Assembly (NCBI GenBank): GCA_905221605.1
Contig: CAJNDS010002321.1
Coordinates: forward strand, 305,001-367,000
Length of the DNA stretch: 62,000 bases
Direction: 5' to 3'
Source of the DNA: Symbiodinium natans
Taxonomy: Eukaryota > Sar > Dinophyceae > Suessiales > Symbiodiniaceae
The stretch's first letter is position 1. Every line of letters begins with the position of its first letter. Of the stretch, positions 24,901 through 33,939 are shown piece by piece. A program made the translations under genes and the position numbers. The notes under the pieces are model-generated. The model was not told where the DNA came from and searched no databases. It was given only the letters and a program-made list of their open reading frames with translations.

Positions 24901-26879
24901 TGAGGGGCCGCGGGTAGGGGGGGGTTCCCTGGTCTGGGGCGGAAGGGGAGGGGGGTGGGGTTTGGGTGGTGGACTTCGGGCTCGGGAGGAGTAGGGGGTA
25001 GGGGCAGGGCAAGCACGCACGGAGCGTTTTTGTGGGTTGGCGTCAATTTCGTCGGTTCTGAACCCCGACAAAAAAAGTGTTTTTGAGTTTTTTGGGACCG
25101 GGAGGGGGGGTCCCTGGTCGGGGGGTGGGGGTGGGGGTCGACAGGTCGGGTGGGTTAGGGTCCCCTGGTCGGGGTGGGGGAGAAGGGGGGGTGTAGGGGG
25201 TAAGGTCAGGGTCAGGTGGGCAGGGGGTCAGGGCCACCAGCAAGGAACGGGTTTGCAAGCACCCACGGAGCGTTTTTGTGGGTTAGCGGTCACAAATCGT
25301 CGGTTCTGAACAGGACAAAAAAAGTGTTTTTGAGTTTTTTTGGGGCCGGGAGGTCCCTGGTCGGGGGGCGGAGGGGTCGTCAGGTCGGGGGGGGGGTCAG
25401 GGAGAAAAAAGTGTTTTTTGGGGGCCGGGAGGGGGGGTCCCTACCTCCCGTGTAAGGGGCTTCCCGGGCGCTCGACCCCAAAGGCGGGGTCGGCGGATAC
25501 TCTCGTGGAACTTGAACTCTCGAAGTTGTGAGCCCGGCATAAGTGTACATGGAGGCCGTCAGCACTACCTGAGCAGGAGCTTTCACTTGATGAGACGGAG
25601 CCTCTTGATGAGAAGAAGCCTCTACCCTTTGTCAACAGTTCTGCGCGAGCCTCGGGTGCTCGGTAGTGTCGCGTCACTACATACTCCGTCAGCATCATCT
25701 CGTCATGGTTGTCCTCCCAAGACTGACCATCTATAGTAATATACTGTAATCTATAATTTAAGAAGAAGAATGGTACTAAGGAAGTGTAGTTGCAAAGCGC
25801 TGGCACCCACATTTACGAAGCCCTCCAGTCACCAGTCCTCTTCCGAGTCAATCCCTCGAGCCATGCCCAAGTCTCCAATCTTTACCTCACCATCAAAGCC
25901 ACAAGATGCTACAAGCGAACAGATGGATTTAGGGGGATTAGGGTTTAGGGTTTAGGGTTTAGGGTTCTGCGTTGTGTGCCATGCGCCTCACCACCGGCTC
26001 GCACCAGGACGTTGCCAGGCTTCAGGTCCTAGTTTCAATGAGCCGAAGATCTCGGAGATTTGAGCCAGCGTCGGTGGTGAAATTCGAGCGCTTGGCTCTG
26101 TGAATGACATGTGCACATCGGAGGCAAAGTAATCCTCGAAGCATCTGGTACAGAACCTGCAGCTTCGGCAGCCATGCCATGTTCCAGCTGCGTGACGCAA
26201 AACATGACGTCTGATTCTGACAACTCGTAAAAATGATCGCAAGAACGCATTGTCGAAGGTCAAGGAGCGGACGCACTGTACCTGCCATTACCACCACAGC
26301 TACCACTGAGTCCCGCTATGCTTTCAAGGCCGGAAATGCCAAAACATCTCTTTTGGTCTTCAGGTTGGCTCCTGGTGATCGTTCAAGAAGTTTTTGGATC
26401 CATGAATCAGCGAGTGCAAGTCGCCATCCATCCTCTGGCAGCACTGTCCAAGACACCAAAACACCATGCATAAAGAAGCGAGCTGTGCATGCCTCTCCAG
26501 ACAGAGATAGGCATCCTGGGCTCGGGCGCTGGACCGGGGCGCGTTAGGCTCTCGGCTTAAGAGAAAGTCCAAGCAAGTCCTTGAAGTCCGGGCCATCAAG
26601 TATCAGCTTGTGCAATCGCAGCAGGTTCGGGTGCTGCAGGTGGGCCAGTAATCGGACCTCTCTGAGCGTTTAGGGTTTAGGGTTCAGGGTTTAGGGTTTG
26701 AGGATTGCGGGCAGTCACAGCGGCATTTGCACCTCTCGGAGGGTTCTAAGTGCAAGTATCGGATGGTCGAACACGCGCTCGACCTCGCAGGGTAAACGTC
26801 TCAGTCAGCCTCCAAGGAAGGTGTCCCCAAGAACAAAGAACTGGCCTTCTTGACAGCATACTCCTGGTCCATTTCAGAC
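21950..26879 (-). CDS. MAP-kinase-like Ser/Thr kinase, at least 15 exons
   Basis: Minus-strand exons read in kinase-subdomain order. 26846-26879: EYAVKK (ATP lysine). 26733-26783: VERVFDHPILALRTLRE (helix-C Glu). 26575-26657: VRLLAHLQHPNLLRL. 26372-26443: CCQRMDGDLHSLIHG. 26097-26156: VLYQMLRGLLCLRCAHVIHR. 25995-26028 plus 25833/8-25908: DLKPGNVLV ... VKIGDLGMARG. 25651-25722: LTEYVVTRHYRAPE. 25539-25568: VVLTASMYTY. 22912-22964: AVDMWSAGCILGEMLTR. 22698-22736: CIFEGKDSLDQV. About 22615-22639: KILCILG. 22448-22522: DLDWIPDSSPAKKFVHM. 22184-22270: SHSGAQPANALAIDMLALAS. 21992 downward: VEDALDHGCL. The TEY dual-phosphorylation motif and LREVRLL place it in the MAPK group (ERK/ERK7-like). Oddities: DLG instead of DFG, and TRHYRAPE instead of TRWYRAPE. 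Donors are mostly GC or GA. The glycine-loop exon and the full C-terminus were not found. Confidence 0.85.
22737..22911 (-). other. MAP-kinase intron carrying introner-like element
   Basis: A 175-bp intron between the MLTR(R) and CIFEGKDSL exons. The donor CGAAG|GC and acceptor CAAG|GTGC give an in-frame join. It holds the 22765-22872 element, so more than half of the intron is the element. Confidence 0.7.
22765..22872 (-). mobile_element. Introner-like element, copy A
   Basis: A 108-bp segment wholly inside a MAP-kinase intron. Its ends are GGGGGTTTTCG and CGTACACCCCC, an inverted pair (GGGGGTTTTCG against GGGGGTGTACG). The core shares GGACCCCAATAAGGTACCCC with copy B (GGACCTCAATAGGGTACCCC) at 43132 and TTCCCTTATGATAAGGACCC with copy E at 29370. 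Confidence 0.7.
23068..23235. repeat. Tandem repeat, about 50-60 bp unit, three to four copies
   Basis: Units share GTTTCTAAGCAT, GGCCCCTAAACTCCCTTAAA and TCTCTAAGCG with small changes. Confidence 0.75.
23780..25440. repeat. G-rich tandem array with G-quadruplex potential
   Basis: A composite minisatellite. A landmark ACGGAGCGTTTTTGTGGGTT ... TCGTCGGTTCTGAAC ... AAAAAAAGTGTTTTTGAG recurs near 23936, 24180, 24400, 24740, 25020 and 25265, separated by G-rich blocks (GGTCGACAGGTCGGGTGGGT; GGGGGTCCCTGGTCGGGG). A roughly 280-bp segment at 23985-24265 recurs almost unchanged at 25070-25345. The plus strand has dozens of runs of four to nine G. The Pro-rich minus-strand frames of about 236 codons are artefacts of this array. 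Confidence 0.9.
25937..25966 (+). repeat. Telomere-like tract inside MAP-kinase intron
   Basis: Four TTTAGGG units inside the 85-bp GT-AG intron 25909-25993, which joins NVLVRA to SCGFDGEVKIGDLG. In gene sense the tract is CCCTAAA. Confidence 0.9.
26658..26732 (-). other. 75-bp MAP-kinase intron, half telomere-like
   Basis: The intron runs from GAG|GT (26731-26732) to AG (26658-26659) and joins ALRTLRE to VRLLAHLQHP exactly in frame. Bases 26669-26703 are five TTTAGGG/TTCAGGG units, CCCTAAA/CCCTGAA in gene sense, so the tract makes up nearly half of the intron. Confidence 0.85.
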
Positions 26880-27515
26880 CTAAATGCTGCGACCTCAGCA
26901 AGCTTGAGTAGGGACCTGCATGAAAGCTCGTGCTCGAGGTTTCACGGAGCCCCATGAAAGGCGGTAATTACAGCATTGATGCAGTCCGGAATTTGTTAAT
27001 GATGTGACTACATCATAATTTTGGCTTGCTGCTGACTCTGTTCATTGTAGCCAGACACCTAATCTCCCACAAAAACGCATCGATTGAAATGAAAGACTTT
27101 GGTTGGGGTCCTTCAGGAGCTCTCCTGGCAGAGAACCCACTACAGTGAAATAGTCGTAAAGTGATGTCATCCTGTTCGCTCTTTTACTTCGTTCACTTGT
27201 TTCTCGCGTTGTCTTCGTGAGTTTACACTAATGATAATAAAGCGAGTAATAAATAAAGTGAATTAAGAGCCCTCTGAAGTTCTGCGTTAGCCGAATAAAA
27301 CTCAAAGAACTTTGACGAATGCGCGTGCCCAATTAGTGCAGGGGGAGGCTCGTTCCCTTAATTGATATTTCGAGGTCTGAAGGCAACAGGGGCCTTGGTT
27401 GGGCCTGAAACAACAGCCAGGACCCCGCACTGCCGAAGCATGTGCACCCCAAGGAGCTTTCGAGATTTTCATTTTCGAAATCCTGCACCTGCAGAAAGAA
27501 AATAGAAAAGGATCC
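26880..27515. other. Spacer, AT-rich in part
   Basis: The missing 5' exons of the MAP kinase should lie here or beyond, but no glycine-rich loop could be read. About 27000-27330 is AT-rich. Confidence 0.4.
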
Positions 27516-27698
27516 TCAAAAGGATCCTTCCGTCCCCATACATGTTTTTTGCTGCGGCCAGGACCTCAAACAGCGCACCTTGCCATCGCTTGCAACCACA
27601 AGAACAAAGGACCTCCGCACCCACGTCTCTCCATTCATGGTTTCGGGCTTGACAACCGACAAGGCTCGGCTGCCATCCAACACTCCTTTGAGAGTCAT
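27516..27698 (-). CDS. Unassigned exon
   Basis: A minus-strand frame with good protein texture: LSVVKPETMNGETWVRRSFV, then LVVASDGKVRCLRSWPQ. The alternating hydrophobic beta-strand look (SFVLVVASDGKVRCL) would fit a beta-rich fold, but no family is recognised. The acceptor is probably the AG at about 27688 and the donor is unclear. It is upstream of the MAP kinase on the same strand. Confidence 0.35.
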   Translation of the reverse strand: MTLKGVLDGSRALSVVKPETMNGETWVRRSFVLVVASDGKVRCLRSWPQQKTCMGTEGSF

Positions 27699-29163
27699 GT
27701 TACATAAGAGTTTAGGGCTTGCTATGGCTTGCCAGCCGACAACTCCTCGGATTTGGGGTTTTCAGATCACCTCGAGCCCGCCCCGGCCAACGTTTGTTTT
27801 TTGTTTCCTGGCTTGCCAGCCAACCTCCCCTTCAGAGCTTAGCGTTCCCCAGCCAACATTCGCTTTGTGGCTCTTGGCTTGGGCAGCCAACATTCTCTTC
27901 AAAATCTCCCTTGTAGGACTTGCCAGTATGACTGCCCAACCAACTTCTACTCGTGGCACTTAGCGCTTGACCCCTCTTCTTCGGGGTGTAGAACCAACAT
28001 CTCCAGTTAGGGTTTAAGCAACATCTCAGTTTAAGGCTTAGGCGTTGCCAGCATCACATGTTTCAGGGTTAAGTGGCCAATGGCTGCACTGGCCACTGGC
28101 CCGGAAGGTGGTGCAAAGAAAGGTGCTGCAAATGCTGGCTGCAATGCCACCCTACATGTGTCAGGTGAATGTCCATGGGCATAAGATAGTAGAAGGTTGA
28201 ACCGATCACTCGTAGTTGTTCTTGCTGCATATAGAAGCCCGCTTATCTTCTAGCCCATGCCAACCAGAGGCCTACCCACAGCCTACATAGGTAGGCCTGC
28301 CCTGTGGGTAGGGTAGGCCTGTAGGCAGGCCTATGGTAGGCTTGTGGGGAGCCTGGCGGTAGGCCTTTATAAGAGGACTCGGAGGTGGGCTATGGCGACA
28401 ACTGCGACTGAGATCGGAGCATTCGCATAGGCACCGGAACCCAGCCACTGCACTAGCTGCCAACTGTCCCAGGTGCAGATAACAAGTGATAACGGCTGAC
28501 AGTAGGCTTTGGCTCCCCTGAGCATCCAGACTCCCTGTGACATGGTCCAGCCTCCCTGGCAAAACGAAACTGACCGCGGATGTCCTCGCCGGAACGGAGA
28601 ACGTCCTGAGCAAGGCTCATCCCACTTCGCTGTCTTGGTCCGGCTGACTATGCAGTGATGCATTCGGTTTAAACTGTGTCCTGAGTGGCGCATCGTCCTC
28701 TGCCATCCGCGGGATAAGCGCATTAGCGAGTTTTGATGTGATGCTAACGGACTGTAAGCGAGCATGACGAGCTTCCTGAAGCTGATCAGAACAGCCTAAC
28801 TTATAGCACAAGGCCTAGCAAGCTCATTGCAGGAAAGATCCCAAACCGAAATCTAGATCGATCTAAACCCAATCAGTCATCCCACAAACTCACTCGCTAA
28901 GCAGCTTTTGTTGTACTCCGAGGTGCAACAAACTTTGTCGCTACCGGTAGGTGCCTGCATTTGTCTGAGCGTCAGACTGGAAGGTCTACTCTCGTTTACT
29001 GGGTCCACCATCACTGACCTGCTTGAAAAGGGAAGCTTGAAGCGAGCAACTCTCGTGAACAAGTCTTCGGCTCGAGGAGGGGAATAATGGGTGAGGCTCT
29101 GAGAAGGCTCCTCGTCCTTCGTCCTTTTCTTGGGGAGGTTTCCGCGACTCGGGGCACCTTCTG

Positions 29164-29253
29164 AACCCTAAACCCTAAACCCTAAACCCTAGACCCTAGA
29201 CCCTAAACCCTAAACCCTAAACCCCAAACCCTGAACCCTGAACCCTGAACCCT
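29164..29253 (-). repeat. Telomere-like tract (CCCTAAA)
   Basis: About 12 units, CCCTAAA drifting to CCCTAGA and then CCCTGAA at the right end. Confidence 0.9.
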
Positions 29254-29348
29254 ACTCGTCACCTGTGGGTTCGACCTCCTCCACCCCTTCAGAGTCAAGC
29301 ACCTTGAGAGCAATTTGTGAAAGTGGCAGTTTACGAAAATCAGGGCCC

Positions 29349-29557
29349 GTTTTAGGGTTTTAGGGTTTAAGGTTAAAGAAGGGCCTCCTAAAATAACCCC
29401 CTTGCGTGGTAGGATTCCCTTATACATAAGGACCCCAAGGGTGTAGGGTTTAGGGTTTAGGGTTTAAGGTTTAGAGTTTAGAGTTTAGGGTTTAGGGTTC
29501 AGGGTTCAGGGTTCAGGGTTCAGGGTTCAGGGATTAATTAGGGTTTAGGGTTTTGGG
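29349..29557 (+). repeat. Two telomere-like tracts flanking an introner-like copy (E)
   Basis: TTTAGGG units at 29349-29376 and again at 29443-29557, where they decay to TTCAGGG. Between them (about 29377-29441) lies a truncated relative of the introner-like family with TAGGATTCCCTTATACATAA then GGACCCCAAGGG, matching copy A in its centre. Confidence 0.8.
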
Positions 29558-29911
29558 TAATCTACGTTCATGACAACCGCCTTTGGCACCAACACACCCG
29601 AGGCAGTTGAGCAACCCGCCTGGCAATCGAAAGCCCAAGCCAACTCAGCTCCATTTGGGTTCCATTGACTCCAGAGGCGCCGCATGAAGTCATGAAGCCA
29701 TATGGCCATATTCTCCAAATCAGGATCCCTTTTGAAGTCCCCACAAAAAGGCATGCAAATAGGGCACCATTAAGTAAGGCACCCCACCCCCCCCCCCCCC
29801 ACAAAAAACAAGTAACTCCCACAGCTCCGGAGCTGTGGGATGCCCAAGAAGACGAGTTGTGACTCCTGATCACAATATCACCTTCTGGGTGGCCGGGACA
29901 TCAGGCTGCCA

Positions 29912-30508
29912 CTACAGCGGATTTGTGTCAACCATGCGCCGAGTGACGGACCAATCATCGAATTGAACATTGAGGGTGACGCGCGGGAACAAACTGCGGA
30001 ATTGACAGAACACTGCCAAGCACGAGATGCAAGGGGTGTGAACCGCATAGAGATTCACTTGGCCACGAACATCTTTAAAACAGCGACGTTCCTGATGAAG
30101 CCTCCGTATGATGGCCAAAAGCGCTTGACGCTCAGCGTGCTTGGAGCGGTCGTGCTCGACGAAGACTGGCGACAAGTGCGGCAACAAGGAAAACTCACAA
30201 ACCTCCGCAACGGACGCCGCGGGAACCACCTTTCCCTTGTCCTCAAAGATTGGTCCATCCGTGTCCGTCAATTCGTAGGCACACCAAACAACCAGGCTTT
30301 GAGCCGATGCACGCTCCGGCCACACGTTGCGCTTCTGCTTGCGCCGGGTTCGGCGCCTACTCGCCATCATCGCTCTCAAAGCATGTCTTGCAGATTTCTG
30401 AGCAACTGCCCGCCAGCTGGGAGACACCGTGCTGAGTTCCAGATCACGGAGCGCTCTCCTGGTGTAGCGAGCTCCGAACCTGAGAGCAGTGGCTTCTTTC
30501 CTATTTCA
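29912..30508 (-). CDS. Zinc deaminase-like protein (HAE ... PCxxC)
   Basis: The minus-strand frame is open from about 30520 to the stop at 29912. The N-terminal part is helical and basic (RALRDLELSTVSPSWRAVAQ, ASRRRTRRKQKRN). The C-terminal part carries the zinc-deaminase signature: KHAERQALLAIIRRL with the His ligand and catalytic Glu, then about 30 residues later YAVHTPCISCLAVFCQF with the two Cys ligands, then a beta strand (VTLNVQFDDW) before the stop. This spacing fits the cytidine-deaminase-like fold (DYW/bacterial-toxin-type deaminases). In dinoflagellates, where organelle transcripts are edited heavily, an RNA-editing role is an attractive inference but unproven. The 5' exons, which could carry RNA-binding repeats, are not identified. 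Confidence 0.65.
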
Positions 30509-31600
30509 TATGGGAGCACGGAAGAGCACGAACAACATAACAAATAAAACAAGATAATAATATGACATAGCAATACAATAATCGAGCAATAAAATAATAT
30601 GACATTGTATCTTAACGTAACTGTTTTTACTATGCTAGTTTCCACCTTGTTCCAGCATCCTTCCAAGATGCTCTTTTCGGACTTCAGGTTGGGGTCACGC
30701 AATAGGTTTGTTGTTCATGTATGTCCTTCACGCTATCTGGACTGGGTCTGCTTAAGCCTCAAGTTGTCTATATACAAAGTTGTGATAGCATTGAGAAGAA
30801 GACTGCGTCGTAGAGTTTTCACTGCAAAGGCGTACATAGAATAAGGCGCACGTAGAAAAACCAAAAACACGGACAAGATTGACAGGATTCTGCCGCTTCT
30901 CACTGTCTATACACCTCCATGTTGCAGATCTCTGCCTCTCTGTTCCTATGTTTCACACCTTCCACTGTTCTGGTCAGGAGAGAGTCTTCTCCAGAGTCCC
31001 CTTTCACCTACATCATTCATGTTCTTATCCCTCTTTTGCCGTTCAAGAGATTTCAACAGGAAAAGGGACGAGTCCTCCACCAGTTTGTTAGACGGACGCC
31101 ATTCCTCTTTTCATCTCTCTTCATTTCTCTTACTGAGCAGCCAGGCTTTCTTTCTGCCTCTCCTTCCTTCTTCAGGCTTATTCCTTTCTCATCTTTCTTT
31201 TTTCTTGTTCAATTGAAGCAGTCTGCCAAAAAAACCTTCTCCGAAGGTGATGGAAAGAGAACGCTTCTTCCATCCCCATCACCTATCTGCTGTCTGCTTC
31301 AACAGGAAAATGTTCGACAGGTGAGCTATCGACAGGTGAGCTGCATGGCATGGATCTTCGGCGACTGGATCTTGAACGCCTATAGCAGCAACTAGCAAGA
31401 CAGAACCAAAGTAGCAACTGGACAGATACAACCACAAGATGACCATGACGAAGTTGATGTAAGCCTGGCCACAGGAACAGAGTTATGGTAAATAGAGGGG
31501 GTTGAAGAACCACCTAGCAGCGTCGCAGACTCTGCGCAATTCTTGGATGACTGGGGGACTCGACCGGAGGCCGAGTCACCAACAAGGGAAGGGAGGGCGT
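30509..31600. other. Spacer, AT-rich then pyrimidine-rich
   Basis: 30530-30620 is AT-rich (ATAATATGACATA repeats). 30880-31260 is pyrimidine-rich on the plus strand and gives Ser/Phe-rich frames that look non-coding. A CGACAGGTGAGCT direct repeat sits at about 31316-31343. Confidence 0.4.
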
Positions 31601-31618
31601 TTCAAACTTTAGCTGCTC

Positions 31619-31703
31619 TCACAGCTTGCTTGACCCAAACACAGCAGCGATCCCTTAGAATGATACGCATGCACCCAAGCCTGCCAAACTCAACATGCAC
31701 ATA
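31619..31703 (+). repeat. Left direct repeat flanking retroelement remnant
   Basis: 85 bases (CACAGCTTGCTTGACCCAAA ... CTCAACATGCACATA) that recur at 32879-32963 with about five mismatches, exactly 1260 bases away. Similarity extends weakly to the left (CAAACTTTAGCTGCT against CAAATTTTAGCTGCT). Confidence 0.85.
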
Positions 31704-31913
31704 CATTCCAGCGACGCTACCAACACTGACTGGCTATTCAGCATTCATGGCGACTTCCCCCCTTTTCTCCTCCCGCATCGCCTCATGGTCCACAACTCGC
31801 CCTGCGAGATACGCTTTGGGTTTATACCGCTAGGCATATACACCTGCACCACGGTGTCAGCAGATGCAACCTGCCCAGGTTGGGACACACCCAACGCACT
31901 CACTCCCAAAGCA

Positions 31914-32487
31914 CTACAAAAAGTGGACCACGTGGATCACAGCGGGCGTGGGGAGAAACCAGATGTCAAACGGGAAAGGAGCAGAATGCAAGGAGAAGCC
32001 GCGGCGAGGAAACCACTCATCTGCCGCGCCATAGCGCGAAATGGAATCTGCCCAGTTCGTAGCAGAGGGAATCCACTCCCAATACAACGACGCTCCGAGA
32101 ACAGGCAAACGTGGATGAGGTTGGATAGCCGCTCCAAGTCGGGAGACTGAGAACGTCCCCGAATGAGGCTCATAAGGGCCGCCGTATTATCTATGAACCA
32201 GATGCCTCGTCTGCCCCGAAAGTGTTGGGGCCGTGCCGTGAGAGCGTAAAGCACCATCGCAAGTTCCAACTGCGCGATGCGGCGGTCATCGGGGGTGAAC
32301 ACGGAGTACACCGCGGAGTCGACTTGAGCGACGAAGGACTCACGGCACTGGGGCTCGTCCAACCACACCGGGCCTCATCAGACTGTCTGGCCTCCACCTG
32401 TAAGGCCACGGGCTCGAAAGCCGGCTCCTGCCAGCGATCTCCGCGACGCCTCCTCCATATGACCTGAATGAAGCGGGCAGCGTGCAC
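31914..32487 (-). pseudogene. Retroelement RNase H remnant, frameshifted
   Basis: Read on the minus strand, the RNase H-type core is split over at least two frames. The frame 31937-32368 gives RRIAQLELAMVLYALTARPQ and GIWFIDNTAALMSLIRGRSQ (the conserved E and D). The other frame, 31914-32108, gives LYWEWIPSATNWADSISRYG (the closing NWADxxSR with the last D). The junction near 32100 needs a frame change, so this copy is broken. Upstream text (WQEPAFEPVALQVEARQSDE) lies in a third frame. The motif set is that of RNase H in DIRS/Ty3-like retroelements. No reverse transcriptase or integrase was found beside it. Confidence 0.6.
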
Positions 32488-32878
32488 AGCTCAGCAAGTG
32501 GCCACGACCAGAGCGCAGCAACATGACCCCTTAAACGCTCGTGCTCTCGGCTATTTCAAGCCCAGGCCGCAGATGGGCCACTCCCATCTGAAACCCTGCG
32601 GGTAGGAACAATCTCCGGCAACTCTGGAACCCTGTGAGGCGGGGGAGGGTAGTAACCGCGGAAGCTCACAATGCCAAAGCTGCTTGCCGGTCCCCTGCCT
32701 CCCAGAATGCTCCAAGTGACGCGCAACACATAGAAGAAGAGATAGGACAGGGTCACTCCCTAGATAGCACCAGCGGTGGACCGCTGGAGCGAAGAATGAA
32801 AGCCCCCTCCCGGGTCACTCCCGGTACTCGGAATGACAGGGACCCTCCCTGTCAAATTTTAGCTGCTGCCGATTTGGC

Positions 32879-32963
32879 TCACAGCTTGCTTGACCCAAAC
32901 ACAGCAGCGATCCCTTAGAATAACACGCACGCGCCCAAGCCTGCCAAACTCAACATGCACATA
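32879..32963 (+). repeat. Right direct repeat flanking retroelement remnant
   Basis: Second copy of the 85-base repeat at 31619. Together they bracket the RNase H remnant as terminal repeats would, but at 85-115 bases they are short for LTRs and could instead be a duplicated flank. Confidence 0.85.
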
Positions 32964-33520
32964 GACACATCGGCTGCAAAGAACGGTCTCGGTCTGGCAA
33001 GCGGCTAAGTTTCAGAGCAAGCCCCGGCGGCCTAGGCGAAGGTTCTTGCCGGACTAGAGACTCAGAACAGAGAGTGCTGAATCCGAACCTGAGGGGAGGT
33101 ACAGCCAAGAACATGAAGCGATGCGAGTGTAGCGAGGCGGGTGCCATGAATTCAGTGACCCTCAATGAATCATGCTTGTGACAGTTCAACGAGAGGCATG
33201 CAAGCAGGCCACAGCGAGCACAGACAGGCAGTGCGGAGATAGAGCATGGCAGTTCGGGACGGCGGCGGGAAGTTTTTATGAAACCCGTAAGGGATAGAAC
33301 AGACAAATGCGCCTGCGAGCCACAACTTTGTCGTGAGCGGGCGGCGCAATACTGTGCCTCTGCGTGTACAGCTGCAAACACTCGTGAGCAAAGTTCAACC
33401 ACGTTCACCGCAAAACATTAGTTCCGATACGGATGCCCTTTGAAGGTTAACTGCGGCACGCGCTATTTTGACACATCGGCTGCAAACAGCAGTCACGGTC
33501 GGGCGAGAGAATGTGTGGTT
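32964..33520. repeat. Segment between two GACACATCGGCTGCAAA repeats
   Basis: GACACATCGGCTGCAAA starts at about 32964 and again at about 33470. The following 25 bases are also similar (ACGGTCTCGGTCTGGCAAG against AGTCACGGTCGGGCGAG). A minus-strand frame of 152 codons lies between but has no domain. Confidence 0.5.
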
Positions 33521-33939
33521 GTGTTGCATATGGTGTGTCCGGGCTGAACACGTGGTTGTTTCCTTAATTGGTGTGTCTGGGTGTAATGTGTGGTTGTTTT
33601 GCTTGTTGGTGTACTCGGGCTTAATGTTACCAAAACACTTACATTTTTGATGTTTGAGGAAGACCAGGGTTTACAAAAAAACCTCGCGTTTTTGAATTTT
33701 GCGGTGGACGACAGTTTACACAAGAAACCAAAAGAACTTTAATAAGTTAAAGCCATCATGACTCATACCAGGACCGCAAGTGAGTCATGGCTCGCATTCA
33801 AACTCCGTCGATTCCTTAAACTGCAGCTAATGTAAGATTTTCAAGGCTTTTAGTCAATAAGGATTTTCGGCCTACTTACAAACATAAATAAGGGTAGGGG
33901 CTCAAATAAAATTTATTTGGGATCAAAAATAATTTCTAG

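Larger units (their letters stand above)
22965..25538 (-). other. 2.6-kb MAP-kinase intron filled with repeats
   Basis: The intron lies between exon VVLTASMYTY (GC donor at 25537-25538) and exon AVDMWSAGC (AG acceptor at 22965-22966). It contains a short direct repeat (23068-23235), GC-rich TGATGCGCGCC repeats (23270-23400), and the large G-rich array 23780-25440. It is far longer than the other introns of this gene, which are 60-215 bp. Confidence 0.75.
27699..29911. other. Spacer with degenerate repeats
   Basis: 27700-27960 carries scattered CAGCCAAC motifs (CTTGCCAGCCAAC, CCCAGCCAACATTC, GGCAGCCAACATTC), a decayed repeat. 28268-28365 is a GTAGGCCT-rich stretch with an inverted pair GCCTACCCACAG/CTGTGGGTAGGG. 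28270-28800 has overlapping minus-strand frames without domains. Telomere-like tracts occupy 29164-29557. A C run lies at about 29785-29800. Confidence 0.4.

Noticed and set aside
24302-25071. Proline-rich minus-strand frames of 236 and 238 codons
   Set aside because: Produced by the stop-poor G/C-rich tandem array inside the MAP-kinase intron; no domain and two overlapping frames with equal look.
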